Assembly (NCBI GenBank): GCA_041392845.1
Contig: JAWKLG010000024.1
Coordinates: 1-64,000 of the forward strand
Reading direction: 5' to 3'
DNA from: JAGQWW01 sp041392845
Lineage (GTDB): Bacteria > Bacteroidota > Bacteroidia > Chitinophagales > Saprospiraceae
Length of the DNA stretch: 64,000 nt
A program made the position numbers and the translations under genes. The notes beneath the pieces are model-generated. The model made no database searches. It worked only from the letters and a program-made list of their open reading frames with translations, and had not been told where the DNA came from. Every line of letters begins with the position of its first letter. The stretch's first letter is position 1. Below are positions 35,861 through 45,869 of the stretch, one piece after another.

Positions 35861-38082
35861 CTCACCACTGTCACCGTGCCCTGCTGCTCCACCAACTTCC
35901 CTCTTGGTTCCTTGTACTTGACCTGGACGACGTAAACTCCGGCGGGGACTGCTCTGCCTGAATTGTTTTTTAGGCCATTCCATCCTTCACGAGGATCAGT
36001 GGTTTGGAAAATGAGTTCGCCCCAACGGTTCCAGATGTTGAGTTGAAATTCTTTTACTCCATCCATGATGCCGACTCCGGTGAATTCATCGTTTTGAGAA
36101 TCGTTGTTGGGAGAGAAAGCAGTTGGAAGGAAAAAGGTTACATCGGGAATGACGTCGAGATAACGATACAAAGTATCCTTGCAACCTTGCTCATGACGCA
36201 CAACCAGACGTACTTCATGCAGACCGGTATCACGAAAAGTCACTACCGGATTAAGCTCAGTAGTCCTCGTTTCATTGTCAAAAAGCCATTCACGGGCAAT
36301 TGAATTCAAGGATTGGTCTGTGAAATAAACGGTATTGTTTAATCGACTCAGGTAAGACGGGCTGAAATTAAAATCCGCAACCGGGCTGGCCTGGATCTCA
36401 ATCAGATTAGCAAAGGTAGTATCTGTTCGACAACCAATTGGTGAAGTGATGTCTACCTTCACATCAAATATCCCGTCTGTATTAAAAATGTGGGTTGGAC
36501 TTATCTCATCTGAAAAATTTCCGTCACCAAAATCCCAGCGGATTTGATAAGTCTCATCAATCGGAAAACTAAGGTTGTTGAAAAAAATCTTACCCGGATT
36601 ACATCCTATAAAATCACTGGGTGAAATGATAATCAGGTTGGGAACCGGAAAATAACTTACGAGTTTACTTATCTCATCTTCACATCCATTTTCATCAATC
36701 ACCGTTAAGTTAACCGGAAGGTTGCCTGGGTCTCTGTAAATGTGCTTTGGACTTCTTTCTGAGGAAAACTGAGCATCTCCAAAACTCCAATTGTGGATAT
36801 CAATATCCGTATTGTCCACCTGACTTAAATTGGTAAAGGTCACGGGGCCTGAGATGCAAGTATCATATTCAAAGGAGAAATCTGCTGTCAATTCCGGGAA
36901 AACCCTAATCTCAACATATGCAGTATCGCCACAATTGGAATTGGGATTCAAAAGAAGTTTTCCAAAATAAGTATTGGGTCCGGGAAAATCGATGGTTGGA
37001 CTCCAATTATTATCCGTAATGGTTTGACCATTGATTTCAAATTCCCATAAATAATCATTGATAAAATTCCGCTGAAAACTTTGATTGTTGATTTGAATCA
37101 GATTTTCACCGCATGATTTTATTAGAAATGAATCGGACGATAAGACCTCATCTGACTCCATTCTCGCTACAACAGTAGGTTGACAATTGGCTACATTGAA
37201 TTGAAAATCCCTTCTTATCCTGCTCAGTGGCCTGCCGTTCCTGTATTCAGTAGCACAAACTCCAACCACAAATTGTCCAAGCAACTTTGGTGTTCCTGTT
37301 ATCAATCCGGTACTTGCATTTATGCTTATAATAGGATTTCCTGCCATGGGTTGAGCCGCTGAATAAGTAGGAGAGACGAAATTTACATTCATAAATGGTG
37401 GCGGACAGGCCGGGTCAGGTCGAAAACCATCACAATCATTAGCACCACTTCCAAATCCCGATCCACCTCCAACCAATGGACTGCAAAATTCATAGACAAT
37501 TTGATCTCCGTCCAAATCGAAAGCACTGTGATCAAAACCCAATGGCTCGTTGTTGCAAATTACAACAGGTGGAAAGTTATTGAAGACTGGAGAACTGTTA
37601 CATACTTCTTGTGCGTATGGCGTAATTTCAATAGCAAAGGTAGCACCGATATCATCTGGTCTTTGAATGTTTTGGATGGTAGCATTCCTGCAACATCTTT
37701 GATAGACAATATGATATGACATGGTACTTCTTGGAAGCGTCAATTCAAAAAGGTAAATTCCTTCCTGCACACAAATACCCGACGGAACCTGAAGACATGG
37801 ATTTCCATTATCAGCAGGAATGTTCCTAATATTCGGTCTAATGGATACATACTCATGGAGAAACTGAGTATAGGGTTCTCCATTTCCCAAATATACCGTC
37901 ACCGGTGCCCTCGAATCAAATTGGTCCCCTCTTGGGTCACTACAATCCCGGTAAATTTTCATGGTAAACCGATAGCGGTCATTCCCCAAACATTGATAGG
38001 AAATATCTCCACCAATAATATGGTAGGCATCCATTTTTATAAAAAAGAAAAACAACAATGAAAGGGTAAACCATTTTTTCAT
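35857..38082 (-). CDS. PKD-repeat surface protein with T9SS type B (gliding-type) C-terminus
   Basis: A 741-residue secreted protein with a signal peptide at residues 1-19. The N-terminal Cys-rich domain HIIGGDISYQCLGNDRYRFTMK is common in Bacteroidota gliding-associated proteins. PKD-type folds follow (DIHNWSFGDAQFSSERSPKHIY; QIRWDFGDGNFSDEISPTHIF; AREWLFDNETRTTELNP). The final ~95 residues are the type B sorting domain: LPTAFSPNNDSQNDEF, QLNIWNRWGELIFQTTDPREGWNG, GVYVVQVKY. Export by the type IX system and surface attachment are inferred. Its stop lies inside the GCCAACAGC array. Confidence 0.9.
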   Translation of the reverse strand: MKKWFTLSLLFFFFIKMDAYHIIGGDISYQCLGNDRYRFTMKIYRDCSDPRGDQFDSRAPVTVYLGNGEPYTQFLHEYVSIRPNIRNIPADNGNPCLQVPSGICVQEGIYLFELTLPRSTMSYHIVYQRCCRNATIQNIQRPDDIGATFAIEITPYAQEVCNSSPVFNNFPPVVICNNEPLGFDHSAFDLDGDQIVYEFCSPLVGGGSGFGSGANDCDGFRPDPACPPPFMNVNFVSPTYSAAQPMAGNPIISINASTGLITGTPKLLGQFVVGVCATEYRNGRPLSRIRRDFQFNVANCQPTVVARMESDEVLSSDSFLIKSCGENLIQINNQSFQRNFINDYLWEFEINGQTITDNNWSPTIDFPGPNTYFGKLLLNPNSNCGDTAYVEIRVFPELTADFSFEYDTCISGPVTFTNLSQVDNTDIDIHNWSFGDAQFSSERSPKHIYRDPGNLPVNLTVIDENGCEDEISKLVSYFPVPNLIIISPSDFIGCNPGKIFFNNLSFPIDETYQIRWDFGDGNFSDEISPTHIFNTDGIFDVKVDITSPIGCRTDTTFANLIEIQASPVADFNFSPSYLSRLNNTVYFTDQSLNSIAREWLFDNETRTTELNPVVTFRDTGLHEVRLVVRHEQGCKDTLYRYLDVIPDVTFFLPTAFSPNNDSQNDEFTGVGIMDGVKEFQLNIWNRWGELIFQTTDPREGWNGLKNNSGRAVPAGVYVVQVKYKEPRGKLVEQQGTVTVVR

Positions 38083-38125
38083 ACAGGAGAAATTCAGTTA
38101 ATCATCACTAAATTGAGGAAAAAAA

Positions 38126-38635
38126 TCAGGATTTGACCTTAAAAGACCAGGTAAGCCGTGCACGGGACACAAGTTCCCCGCTTTTTTGAATTCCTTTTAC
38201 ATTAACGGTGATGGTTTGTCCTTCTCCTGTTTGATAGGCTTTATCAATTACTTCTATGATTGCCAATCCTTCTTCACAACTGAAGGTCGTTAAGGAGGTC
38301 GCCTTTTTTAAAAAATCAATTTCAAATCCGGTCACCAACATCGACATTTTAGGTCTGCCGGCAATGGCGGTCGTGACCAAAAATCCGGTACAAAGTTCAG
38401 CTGCCGCTGCCTGTGCTGCGAAATAAATAGACCGAAACGGGTTCTGCGTCCTCCAGGTAAAAGGAATATTCACACTACATGCCTTGTGTTCAAGGCTTTT
38501 GACACGAATTCCAAACCAAATCAAGGAAGGAAGTTTTCCCAGAAAAAATAAAACAAACTTCCATCTGGTTTTTAAATCCTTCATATGCTTTTGAACAGCA
38601 GGATCCTGAAGGTTGAAAGATGATTTTGTAGACAT
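38126..38635 (-). CDS. DUF4442 hotdog-fold protein
   Basis: A 169-residue cytoplasmic protein. NIPFTWRTQNPFRSIYFAAQAAAAELCTG corresponds to the central hotdog helix and FSCEEGLAIIEVID to the sheet of DUF4442, related to PaaI/YiiD thioesterases. A thioesterase activity is possible but unproven. It lies 43 bp upstream of the PKD protein on the same strand and is divergent from the riboswitch region. Confidence 0.82.
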   Translation of the reverse strand: MSTKSSFNLQDPAVQKHMKDLKTRWKFVLFFLGKLPSLIWFGIRVKSLEHKACSVNIPFTWRTQNPFRSIYFAAQAAAAELCTGFLVTTAIAGRPKMSMLVTGFEIDFLKKATSLTTFSCEEGLAIIEVIDKAYQTGEGQTITVNVKGIQKSGELVSRARLTWSFKVKS

Positions 38636-38743
38636 TCTTATAGTAATAATTTATAGCAAGATACTTATTTTTAAATGCAGTAAAAGATATGGGACTTTTT
38701 TGAATCTTTCCATGAGGAATTAAAATTCCAGATTTATAATTCA

Positions 38744-38751
38744 TAGTTTTG
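38744..38751 (+). promoter_or_regulatory. -7 box TAGTTTTG before the TPP riboswitch
   Basis: Fits TAnnTTTG and would start transcription just at the 5' side of the riboswitch (38762). The same octamer is used at 41522. Confidence 0.55.
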
Positions 38752-38761
38752 CAGCCTCCAA

Positions 38762-38843
38762 CATCACAGGGGTGCTGAACTTCGGGTTTAGCTGAGATGA
38801 TACCCTTAGAACCTGCCCGGGTAATACCGGGAAGGAAGTGAGT
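38762..38843 (+). ncRNA. TPP riboswitch (THI element)
   Basis: The conserved core is plain: AGGGGTGC, then CTGAGATGATACCC (38792-38805), then GAACCTG and GGGTAATACCGGGAAGG, closed by TCAC (38764-38767) with GTGA (38838-38841). It binds thiamine pyrophosphate. A further inverted repeat (ACAGGT...ACCTG with GGATCCATGGATC, about 38867-38898) between aptamer and gene could be the expression platform. It controls the downstream TonB receptor, so that gene should be off when TPP is plentiful. Confidence 0.93.
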
Positions 38844-38965
38844 CAACAGGATTTTTGATTTTTGCTTACAGGTCCGGATCCATGGATCATTACCTGCAAA
38901 CAGAAATCAGAAATCGTCTCTCCCTGGGATGAGTGGATATTAATTCACTTAACCCAAAATGTATC

Positions 38966-41416
38966 ATGCAAAAGTTTATTTTTTTCACTTTCATCATGCT
39001 TGCCGGCTGGGCCGCAACTGCACAAAATAATCTATTAGAAGGAAAAGTCACCGATGAAAATGGGCAGGCACTTCAAGGTGCAACCGTCTTTATTCCGGAT
39101 TTAAAAAAAGGAGCCTCCACCGACTCCAAAGGTCATTTTTTAATCGACAACCTCAATCAGGGTAAATACCTGGTTAAATTTTCTTACGTAGGATATGTCG
39201 GCTTCCAAAAAGAAATCACCTTAAAAGAAGGTACCAACAATTTCGACCTCCAAATGGAACCGGGTTTTATCAACTTTGATGAGTTAACGGTTTTAGCAAC
39301 CAGAGCAGGTAAAAATGCACCCTTCACCTACACCAATTTAGACAAAAACGAATTGGAGAAAAACAATTTAGGGCAGGATGTACCCTTCCTACTCCGGTAC
39401 ACCCCATCAGCAGTTGTCACTTCTGATGCTGGTACCGGCATCGGCTATACCGGCATTCGGATTCGAGGCTCCGACCCTACCCGCATCAACATTACCATCA
39501 ACGGAATTCCTTACAATGATGCAGAATCTCAAGGTGCATTCTGGGTGGACTTACCGGACTTTGTTAGTTCGGCCAACGATATTCAGATTCAAAGAGGAGT
39601 AGGTACTTCAACCAATGGCGCAGCAGCCTTCGGAGCCAGTATCAACCTCAATACCAATACTTTACATCGTGAACCATACGGTGAAATCAATGGCAGTATT
39701 GGTTCTTTTGGCACTTACAAAACCAATGTAAAGGCAGGAATTGGACTAATCAACGGATTTACCTTGGATGGCCGCTGGTCCACCATTCAATCAGATGGAT
39801 TTATTGACCGTGGTGCTGCTGACTTGAAAAGTTGGTACCTGAGTGGTGCCTGGATGAATGAGTCCACTTCCATTAGATTAACTGCCTTTTCCGGAAGGGA
39901 AATCACTTACCAGGCTTGGTGTGGCGTACCCTATCAGGTGTACCAGGAAGGAAACAGAACCTACAATCCCTGCGGATTAAAATCTGACGGCACCTTTCAC
40001 GACAATCAGGTGGATGATTATACCCAAACCCATTATCAGGCGCATTTGAATCATAGTTTCAATGAAAATTGGAATGTAAACACTGCTTTACATTACACCA
40101 GAGGTTTGGGTTTTTATGAAGAATGGAGAGAGGAGGAATCCCTGCGTGATTATGCTCTCGAGCCTACTCCATCTGATCCGGACACCATTTTCACAGACAA
40201 TTTGATTAGAAGAAGATGGCTGGACAATCATTTTTATGGAGCCACTTTTGGTTTGAATTATTTGAAAGACCAATGGGAATGGACCCTGGGCGGAGGATGG
40301 CATCAATATGCAGGTGACCATTATGGAGAAGCAGTCTGGACTGGCTCCAAAGGAGAGGTAGAAAATCCTCCCCGTTATTACGAAAATGATGCACTCAAAA
40401 CAGATTTCAATATCTTTTCAAAAGAAAATTATTCCTTTTCAACTAGCTTGAAAGCATTTGTCGATTTACAGTACCGAATGGTAAATTATCAGTTCCAGGG
40501 CTTTGATATCGATGCCAATCAAGTACCACAATCGGCAGAGTTTCATTTTTTCAACCCGAAAGTTGGCGTCAGTTTCACCCCTAAACAAAGCGATCTTTAT
40601 TACTTGTCATTCGCAGTTGGAAATCGAGAACCCAACAGAGACGATTTTGTAGATTCATCTCCCAACAGCAGACCGACTCACGAGACCCTTTACAATACGG
40701 AAATGGGTTATCAGAAGTCCTGGGAGCGTGCTGCCCTGCAAATTTCTGCTTACCACATGGCTTACAGAAATCAACTGGTGCTTACCGGCGCCATCAATGA
40801 TGTAGGTGCATTCACCCGCATCAATGTTCCCAACAGTTACCGTGCAGGACTTGAATTGAGCGGAAATTGGATGCCTTTTCAGGACTTTACTTTTGGAGGA
40901 AACGCTACTTTCAGCAGAAACCGAATCAATGAATTTACGGAGTACATAGACAATTGGGCTACAGGAGATCAAGTGGCTGTTGTACACGAAAATACACCAC
41001 TTTCCTTTTCTCCCGAATTTATCGGGACCGTTGATTTGAATTATGAAATACTGGGCAATGTTCCTAACCATCAATTGTCCGTAGGACTTATCAATAAATA
41101 CGTCGGAAAGCAGTACCTGGACAATACCGGAAATGAAAATGCTGCCCTTGATCCTTACTTTTTCAATGATTTTAGAATTGGCTATACCTGGAATACCGGC
41201 TGGGTGAAAAGTATCAGCCTGACATTTTTGGTTCAAAATATTTTTGATGTAAAATATGTCTCAAACGGCTGGACCTACCGATTCATATCACCCGGTTATG
41301 ATCCAAGAGCTGATGATTCTTACTCCAGGCTGGAGATGGGTGAGCAATACAACTTAACCGGATACTATCCACAGGCTGGAAGAAACTATTTATTAGGTTT
41401 AAAAATTAGCATCTGA
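38966..41416 (+). CDS. TonB-dependent receptor under TPP control (probable thiamine receptor)
   Basis: An 816-residue outer-membrane receptor starting at ATG 38966 with a signal peptide (MQKFIFFTFIMLAGWAATAQ). CarboxypepD-regulatory-like domain (LEGKVTDENGQALQGATVFI), plug (GYTGIRIRGSDPTRINITINGIP; VGTSTNGAAAFGASINL) and a 22-strand-type barrel ending LGLKISI. The TPP riboswitch directly upstream makes thiamine, a phosphate ester or a precursor the likely substrate, as proposed for Bacteroidota TPP-regulated outer-membrane receptors. No thiamine synthesis genes follow; the gene is monocistronic before a hairpin. The alternative start at 38933 would lie upstream of the signal peptide. Confidence 0.92.
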   Translation: MQKFIFFTFIMLAGWAATAQNNLLEGKVTDENGQALQGATVFIPDLKKGASTDSKGHFLIDNLNQGKYLVKFSYVGYVGFQKEITLKEGTNNFDLQMEPGFINFDELTVLATRAGKNAPFTYTNLDKNELEKNNLGQDVPFLLRYTPSAVVTSDAGTGIGYTGIRIRGSDPTRINITINGIPYNDAESQGAFWVDLPDFVSSANDIQIQRGVGTSTNGAAAFGASINLNTNTLHREPYGEINGSIGSFGTYKTNVKAGIGLINGFTLDGRWSTIQSDGFIDRGAADLKSWYLSGAWMNESTSIRLTAFSGREITYQAWCGVPYQVYQEGNRTYNPCGLKSDGTFHDNQVDDYTQTHYQAHLNHSFNENWNVNTALHYTRGLGFYEEWREEESLRDYALEPTPSDPDTIFTDNLIRRRWLDNHFYGATFGLNYLKDQWEWTLGGGWHQYAGDHYGEAVWTGSKGEVENPPRYYENDALKTDFNIFSKENYSFSTSLKAFVDLQYRMVNYQFQGFDIDANQVPQSAEFHFFNPKVGVSFTPKQSDLYYLSFAVGNREPNRDDFVDSSPNSRPTHETLYNTEMGYQKSWERAALQISAYHMAYRNQLVLTGAINDVGAFTRINVPNSYRAGLELSGNWMPFQDFTFGGNATFSRNRINEFTEYIDNWATGDQVAVVHENTPLSFSPEFIGTVDLNYEILGNVPNHQLSVGLINKYVGKQYLDNTGNENAALDPYFFNDFRIGYTWNTGWVKSISLTFLVQNIFDVKYVSNGWTYRFISPGYDPRADDSYSRLEMGEQYNLTGYYPQAGRNYLLGLKISI

Positions 41417-41447
41417 TACAACATATTTAATTTTTGAACCGATTATT

Positions 41448-41508
41448 AAGGAGTGGAGTTCCATTTTTGTAAAAGGATTAGCAAAAGCGGAATTTCACTC
41501 CTTTTATA
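41448..41508. terminator. Imperfect long hairpin after the TPP-controlled receptor
   Basis: AAGGAGTG...TTCC (41448-41462) pairs with GGAA...CACTCCTT (41489-41503), with a 3x3 internal loop, followed by TTATATTT. A terminator is inferred. Confidence 0.55.
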
Positions 41509-41521
41509 TTTAATGCTTTCT

Positions 41522-41529
41522 TAGTTTTG
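41522..41529 (+). promoter_or_regulatory. -7 box TAGTTTTG
   Basis: Fits TAnnTTTG, 16 bp before the ATG at 41545, so the leader would be very short. Confidence 0.45.
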
Positions 41530-41544
41530 CCAAAACTTTTATAG

Positions 41545-42411
41545 ATGCGTATTTACAATTTTTACCTTTTTCTGGCATTTACCTTTGCTTTTTTAAGTTG
41601 TGATAAAGAAGACGAACCCATTCCGGCTTATATAAAAATCAACCCGATTTCCCTTACTACGAATAACGATCAAGGTTCTGATTCTGAAAACATTGAATAC
41701 GCATTTCTATATGTCGATGATGAATTCATCGGAGGATTTTTCATCCCTACGACCGTACCTGTTTTAAAAAGTGGCGATGTAAGTATTATTATTGACCCGG
41801 GCGTAAAGGCCAATGGTGTTTCTTTCAATCCGGATATTTATCCATTTTATAAAAGATATGAAGCTACTATCCGACTAAATCCCGGAGAAACCTATGAAAT
41901 AAATGCAGGCACTACTTATCGCGACAATGTAAAGTTTCCCATCCTGGAGGAATTTGAAAGTGCCAACCATATCTTCTCAGACGATATCGACGGAAATACA
42001 GCAACTTTTATTGATGTCACCAACAACATGGCTTTCGAAGGAAGCTCAGGAATCATTCGTTTGGACAGTGATAATTCCAATATCATATTTGGATCTGATT
42101 TTAATAGAAATGACTTATCCGAACTTCCTAAAAACGGGACACCGGTTTGGTTGGAAATAAATTACAAAACTGATACTGAAATATTATTTGGAGTGATTGG
42201 ATATGATGCCTTTGGGAATCCTCAAAGTTATCCGGACTTTGGGGTCAATCCTTCCGCAGAATGGAAAAAAATCTACTTTGACCTTTCCCAATTTGTTTTT
42301 GATGAGCGATTTGTTGCTTTTCAAATAATTGGGGCTGCTGCTAATCGTGAGGGCAGAGCTGAAAGCAACATTTATCTCGACAACATTAAGTTGTTGTATT
42401 TTGAATTGTAA
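41545..42411 (+). CDS. Hypothetical lipoprotein with beta-sandwich-like C-terminal half
   Basis: A 288-residue protein with a signal segment and lipobox FLSC (Cys about 19). The N-terminal half resembles a small Ig-like/DUF4397-like region (EYAFLYVDDEFIGGFFIP). The C-terminal half (FGSDFNRNDLSELPKNG...WLEINYKTDTEILFGVIGYD...ESNIYLDNIKLLYFEL) looks like a carbohydrate-binding-type jelly roll. No family is assigned with confidence. Probably surface exposed. Confidence 0.75.
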   Translation: MRIYNFYLFLAFTFAFLSCDKEDEPIPAYIKINPISLTTNNDQGSDSENIEYAFLYVDDEFIGGFFIPTTVPVLKSGDVSIIIDPGVKANGVSFNPDIYPFYKRYEATIRLNPGETYEINAGTTYRDNVKFPILEEFESANHIFSDDIDGNTATFIDVTNNMAFEGSSGIIRLDSDNSNIIFGSDFNRNDLSELPKNGTPVWLEINYKTDTEILFGVIGYDAFGNPQSYPDFGVNPSAEWKKIYFDLSQFVFDERFVAFQIIGAAANREGRAESNIYLDNIKLLYFEL

Positions 42412-42462
42412 TCACATTTCGTCGTAATTTAAGCCCCACACTTATTTTGAAGAGCGGCTTAC

Positions 42463-45400
42463 ATGTTGTTAAGATTCTCTATTATTCCTTTGTTGTTTTC
42501 TTTTTTCCTGTCAGATTCGCTTTCTGCTCAGGAAACTGATTTTTTCACAGCGCTCGAACAACAATTACAAATAGGACAAAAAAGGAGTCTTCGTGATCTG
42601 GCTACCGTATTAGATGAGCCCGGTAAAGGAAAAGTAGCCCTACAATTGTTAAAAGCCTATTCCCTTTTCACCTCCGAAGAGATTTTGCTCGATTCCAGTA
42701 TTAGCAAGGCCCGGATGATCAATTTTTATTATGATAATTTTGAAAACATCAACTTCTCTCCCCTTCTGAGTGCTTTTTATATTACTCCTGTAGAAGAAAG
42801 AAATGCTTCCTATGACATTAAAAAGAAATCCTCAGGAGAAGGGTTTGACATATATGATGAAACCTGGAAGGTTCTTTTAAAAGGAAAATTTAGCGATAAG
42901 GATTATTTAAAAACCTTGGATGTATTGATTGAAGAGGTAAAACTTTCCCCTCTTGTTTTCGATTACCTTCCTTTGAAAAACAAGATAATTGAAACCCTCA
43001 AAAATGAAGATAAAACGCCCCCCGAGGTCCACCTTAAAGTAGCGGAACTACTAACCTGGTTTCACGAAGAAAGCGATCTTCAATTGTTACTTCAATGGAT
43101 GGAAAGCGGAAAAATTTCATCCAATGCTACCTATATTTATCTGGCAAGGTTGACCAACCTTGTTTACCCTGAACTCATAGGCAACGAAAAAGCCATAGCT
43201 TTCAAATACAGACATCTTTTGGACAGTATGGGATCTGTAAGGAAGATGATTTTGACGGGTTATCAGGAACATTTTGGATTTACGAAGGATTATTTCCCTC
43301 AACCTGTTCATTACTTTGGCAGGATTATGAGCGAACCCAATTGTCCTGCCTGGATACTGCAAAATGCAGTACAGGATCTAAAGCTGACTTATGATCCGGC
43401 TGCACTATTGTACATTGCCGGCAAATATTATGGTAGCAGAGTTCAGCCCGCTGCTGGTATTTTTTATCAGGAAGACTGGAAAAAAATGCTGGAAAGAATG
43501 ACGGATATCGATTTGGCGGCCAAGTATTCTGATGGTGCTACCAGTTACCTGCGCAATGTTAGAGAAGATGAATTGGCTATGAAAAATTTTCTCTTTTATT
43601 GGGCCAACCGATACGAGGATTTTAATTGGAATAAATTAAACGGACAGTTTGAAAATGAATTCCTCGAATCAGAGGAACGCAATGAATATGACCTCTACTT
43701 CAGGCAACTTACCAGCCCTATCGACTCCATAGCTCTTTCAGCATACGATAAAATTGCCCATGGAAATTCGGGAATTATCCAAAGCATGATTCCCAAATAC
43801 AGGGACATTTTTCCGGAATTGAATTCCAAATTGCCGCCCTGGAGGTATCAGACCCTCGAAAAGGCTAACTTATTATACAAATACGATAAAAAAGGAATTG
43901 AGCAATTTAATCAGGATAAGGAAATCCAAACTCTTTTAAGTAAATTATCCAACAGCAAGGATCCTATCGAAAGGCTTCGAATTGAAAACCTCATTATTTT
44001 GAACCTTCCCTTTAAAAACGTATCCGGCATGGAATATTGGGGATTGATTCATGCCGGCAATCCTGATTTGAGTATTTCTTCCTATCGGATTATCAGAAAT
44101 GTTTATTTACGAAATATTGAAAAAATATGGGCTGCACCGGAAAGTGGAAGTCTATTTGCTAAAAAAGCCCAACTTTTTCAGCCTTACCAGAATTACTGGG
44201 AATTAATTGAAAATGACAGGAATAGTCTACGAAGCTTCTTTGATTTCGAAACGGAGCTGCTGGATCCTGAATTCCGAACCGCACTGGAAAAGAAACAGCT
44301 CAGTCTCCAAATTCAAATGGAACCCGACCAGGTATTTGAAAAAGTGGAGGAACTCTCCGATGCTGAAATTGGCCAACTTCCCAAATTACGAAATGAATAC
44401 ATTCATGACTTTTTTGACTCTTTTTTAAAACTTCCTCACCGATCCCGCGACCCGCTCAAAGCTTACCTGGTTCAAAATTTAAACATCCCGGCCGTTCCTT
44501 ATTTGATGGATCTGCTTGCCCACAAAGAGGAAAAATCCTGGGCGGTGGTCTGTCTCAATAGGTTTTTCGAAATTCCGGCAGAAGGAAGCTTGAGAAAACA
44601 ACGAAAATGGTGGCAGAAAAAATGGAAGGACAATCAACAAAACACACAAATTTTAGGTCAATCACTATGGAAAGATAAATTAGAACTTGCAAAGGAAATG
44701 GAAAAAACACCGGAGTCTTTAATTCAAAGATTGGTGAACAGTCCATTTTATCAACAAGAATTTAAAAAGGATATTCTCTACCTCATTGCTCGCAATGAAA
44801 ATATCCGTTTGATTCAAAGATTGAACTTCTCCCCTTTACTCGAATCGGTAGATTTAAACTATTTGGCTGGTTTAGATTTTGACCTCTACGCTCTCGACAA
44901 TCTTCCTGAACATTTCCGGACTGAATCTTACCCTGCTGTTTTTGATTTTATTTTTAATCGTATAAAAAAATTTGGTCAGGAAGAACAAGCCTTATTTTTC
45001 AGCGATCTTTTAAAAAGAAAGGATTATCTGAACTATCTGCCGGATAGTTCCCTTCTTCATTTAAAAAATATTTTTACTGCCTATTTGGATCAATCGGACT
45101 TTATCACCGAGGGCGAAGAAAAAAGCATAACCTGGTATATATTTTCACTTGGCAACAAGGACCTTAACTCATTGGAAAAACTTAAAAAAACCAATTCGTT
45201 TCCTACATCCAAATCCATTCAAGCAGCGCTGCAATATGAAATTCTTGCCAGGATAAAATGGAATGAAATTCCGGATGTCTTAACCTATTGGCCTGAACTT
45301 ATTTCAGACATTGAAAAAGGGAAATACAATTTTTTAAATACTGATTTCGGTATTCCTATCATGGATTTGAAAAAGGAAGAACAGAGGAAAGAATTCATGC

Positions 45401-45720
45401 AGCGATTTCAAAATGAAGACACTTTATCTTTGTATAAATTTTACCTCAACAAACTCAACCTGGGACTTTTCAATAAAAATGGAGAACCCGACTTAAACGA
45501 AATGGCTAACTTCCTGGAGACTGGACCTGATTATGCATTTGCAGGAAGAGGAGGATACATTCGGGATTTCCAATATTTTGCCATCATCAAATTTCTGGAA
45601 TATTACTTCAAAACTGATCTGGGCTTCCATCCAAAATTAAATGAAAACCAGACCTTCATTCGACATTCGATCAACAATCGAGCAAAGGCCTGGCTGGAAT
45701 ATCTTGCTCCGTATAGGTAG
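42463..45720 (+). CDS. Large exported orphan protein (1085 residues)
   Basis: The open frame is intact over 3.3 kb, with a signal peptide (MLLRFSIIPLLFSFFLSDSLSAQ). The mature protein is largely alpha-helical, rich in Leu, Glu, Lys and aromatic residues. It contains repeated helix pairs that resemble alpha-solenoid (HEAT-like) packing (LPYLMDLLAHKEEKSWAVVCLNRF; VKLSPLVFDYLPLKNKIIETL). No catalytic motif, membrane anchor or sorting domain is recognised. A periplasmic scaffold is one inference. It starts 51 bp after the lipoprotein gene, and they may be co-transcribed. Confidence 0.75.
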   Translation: MLLRFSIIPLLFSFFLSDSLSAQETDFFTALEQQLQIGQKRSLRDLATVLDEPGKGKVALQLLKAYSLFTSEEILLDSSISKARMINFYYDNFENINFSPLLSAFYITPVEERNASYDIKKKSSGEGFDIYDETWKVLLKGKFSDKDYLKTLDVLIEEVKLSPLVFDYLPLKNKIIETLKNEDKTPPEVHLKVAELLTWFHEESDLQLLLQWMESGKISSNATYIYLARLTNLVYPELIGNEKAIAFKYRHLLDSMGSVRKMILTGYQEHFGFTKDYFPQPVHYFGRIMSEPNCPAWILQNAVQDLKLTYDPAALLYIAGKYYGSRVQPAAGIFYQEDWKKMLERMTDIDLAAKYSDGATSYLRNVREDELAMKNFLFYWANRYEDFNWNKLNGQFENEFLESEERNEYDLYFRQLTSPIDSIALSAYDKIAHGNSGIIQSMIPKYRDIFPELNSKLPPWRYQTLEKANLLYKYDKKGIEQFNQDKEIQTLLSKLSNSKDPIERLRIENLIILNLPFKNVSGMEYWGLIHAGNPDLSISSYRIIRNVYLRNIEKIWAAPESGSLFAKKAQLFQPYQNYWELIENDRNSLRSFFDFETELLDPEFRTALEKKQLSLQIQMEPDQVFEKVEELSDAEIGQLPKLRNEYIHDFFDSFLKLPHRSRDPLKAYLVQNLNIPAVPYLMDLLAHKEEKSWAVVCLNRFFEIPAEGSLRKQRKWWQKKWKDNQQNTQILGQSLWKDKLELAKEMEKTPESLIQRLVNSPFYQQEFKKDILYLIARNENIRLIQRLNFSPLLESVDLNYLAGLDFDLYALDNLPEHFRTESYPAVFDFIFNRIKKFGQEEQALFFSDLLKRKDYLNYLPDSSLLHLKNIFTAYLDQSDFITEGEEKSITWYIFSLGNKDLNSLEKLKKTNSFPTSKSIQAALQYEILARIKWNEIPDVLTYWPELISDIEKGKYNFLNTDFGIPIMDLKKEEQRKEFMQRFQNEDTLSLYKFYLNKLNLGLFNKNGEPDLNEMANFLETGPDYAFAGRGGYIRDFQYFAIIKFLEYYFKTDLGFHPKLNENQTFIRHSINNRAKAWLEYLAPYR

Positions 45721-45774
45721 GAATAAACGCAGTTCGGTTTTCGCTATTCGCCTTTCGCTTTGAAAACTCAAACT

Positions 45775-45810
45775 CTAGTAAACCGTAATTCGTAATTCGT
45801 AAACTCTACC
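45775..45810. repeat. CGTAATTCGTAA-type repeat
   Basis: TAAACCGTAATTCGTAATTCGTAAACTC in the gap between the orphan gene and DUF4197. It is related to units at 35710 and 55495 and, more loosely, 52870-52910. Confidence 0.55.
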
Positions 45811-45869
45811 TAAATATTAAATAAAGATAAGCAAATCAAAAAAAATTACGGTTTTTAACAACAGCTTGT

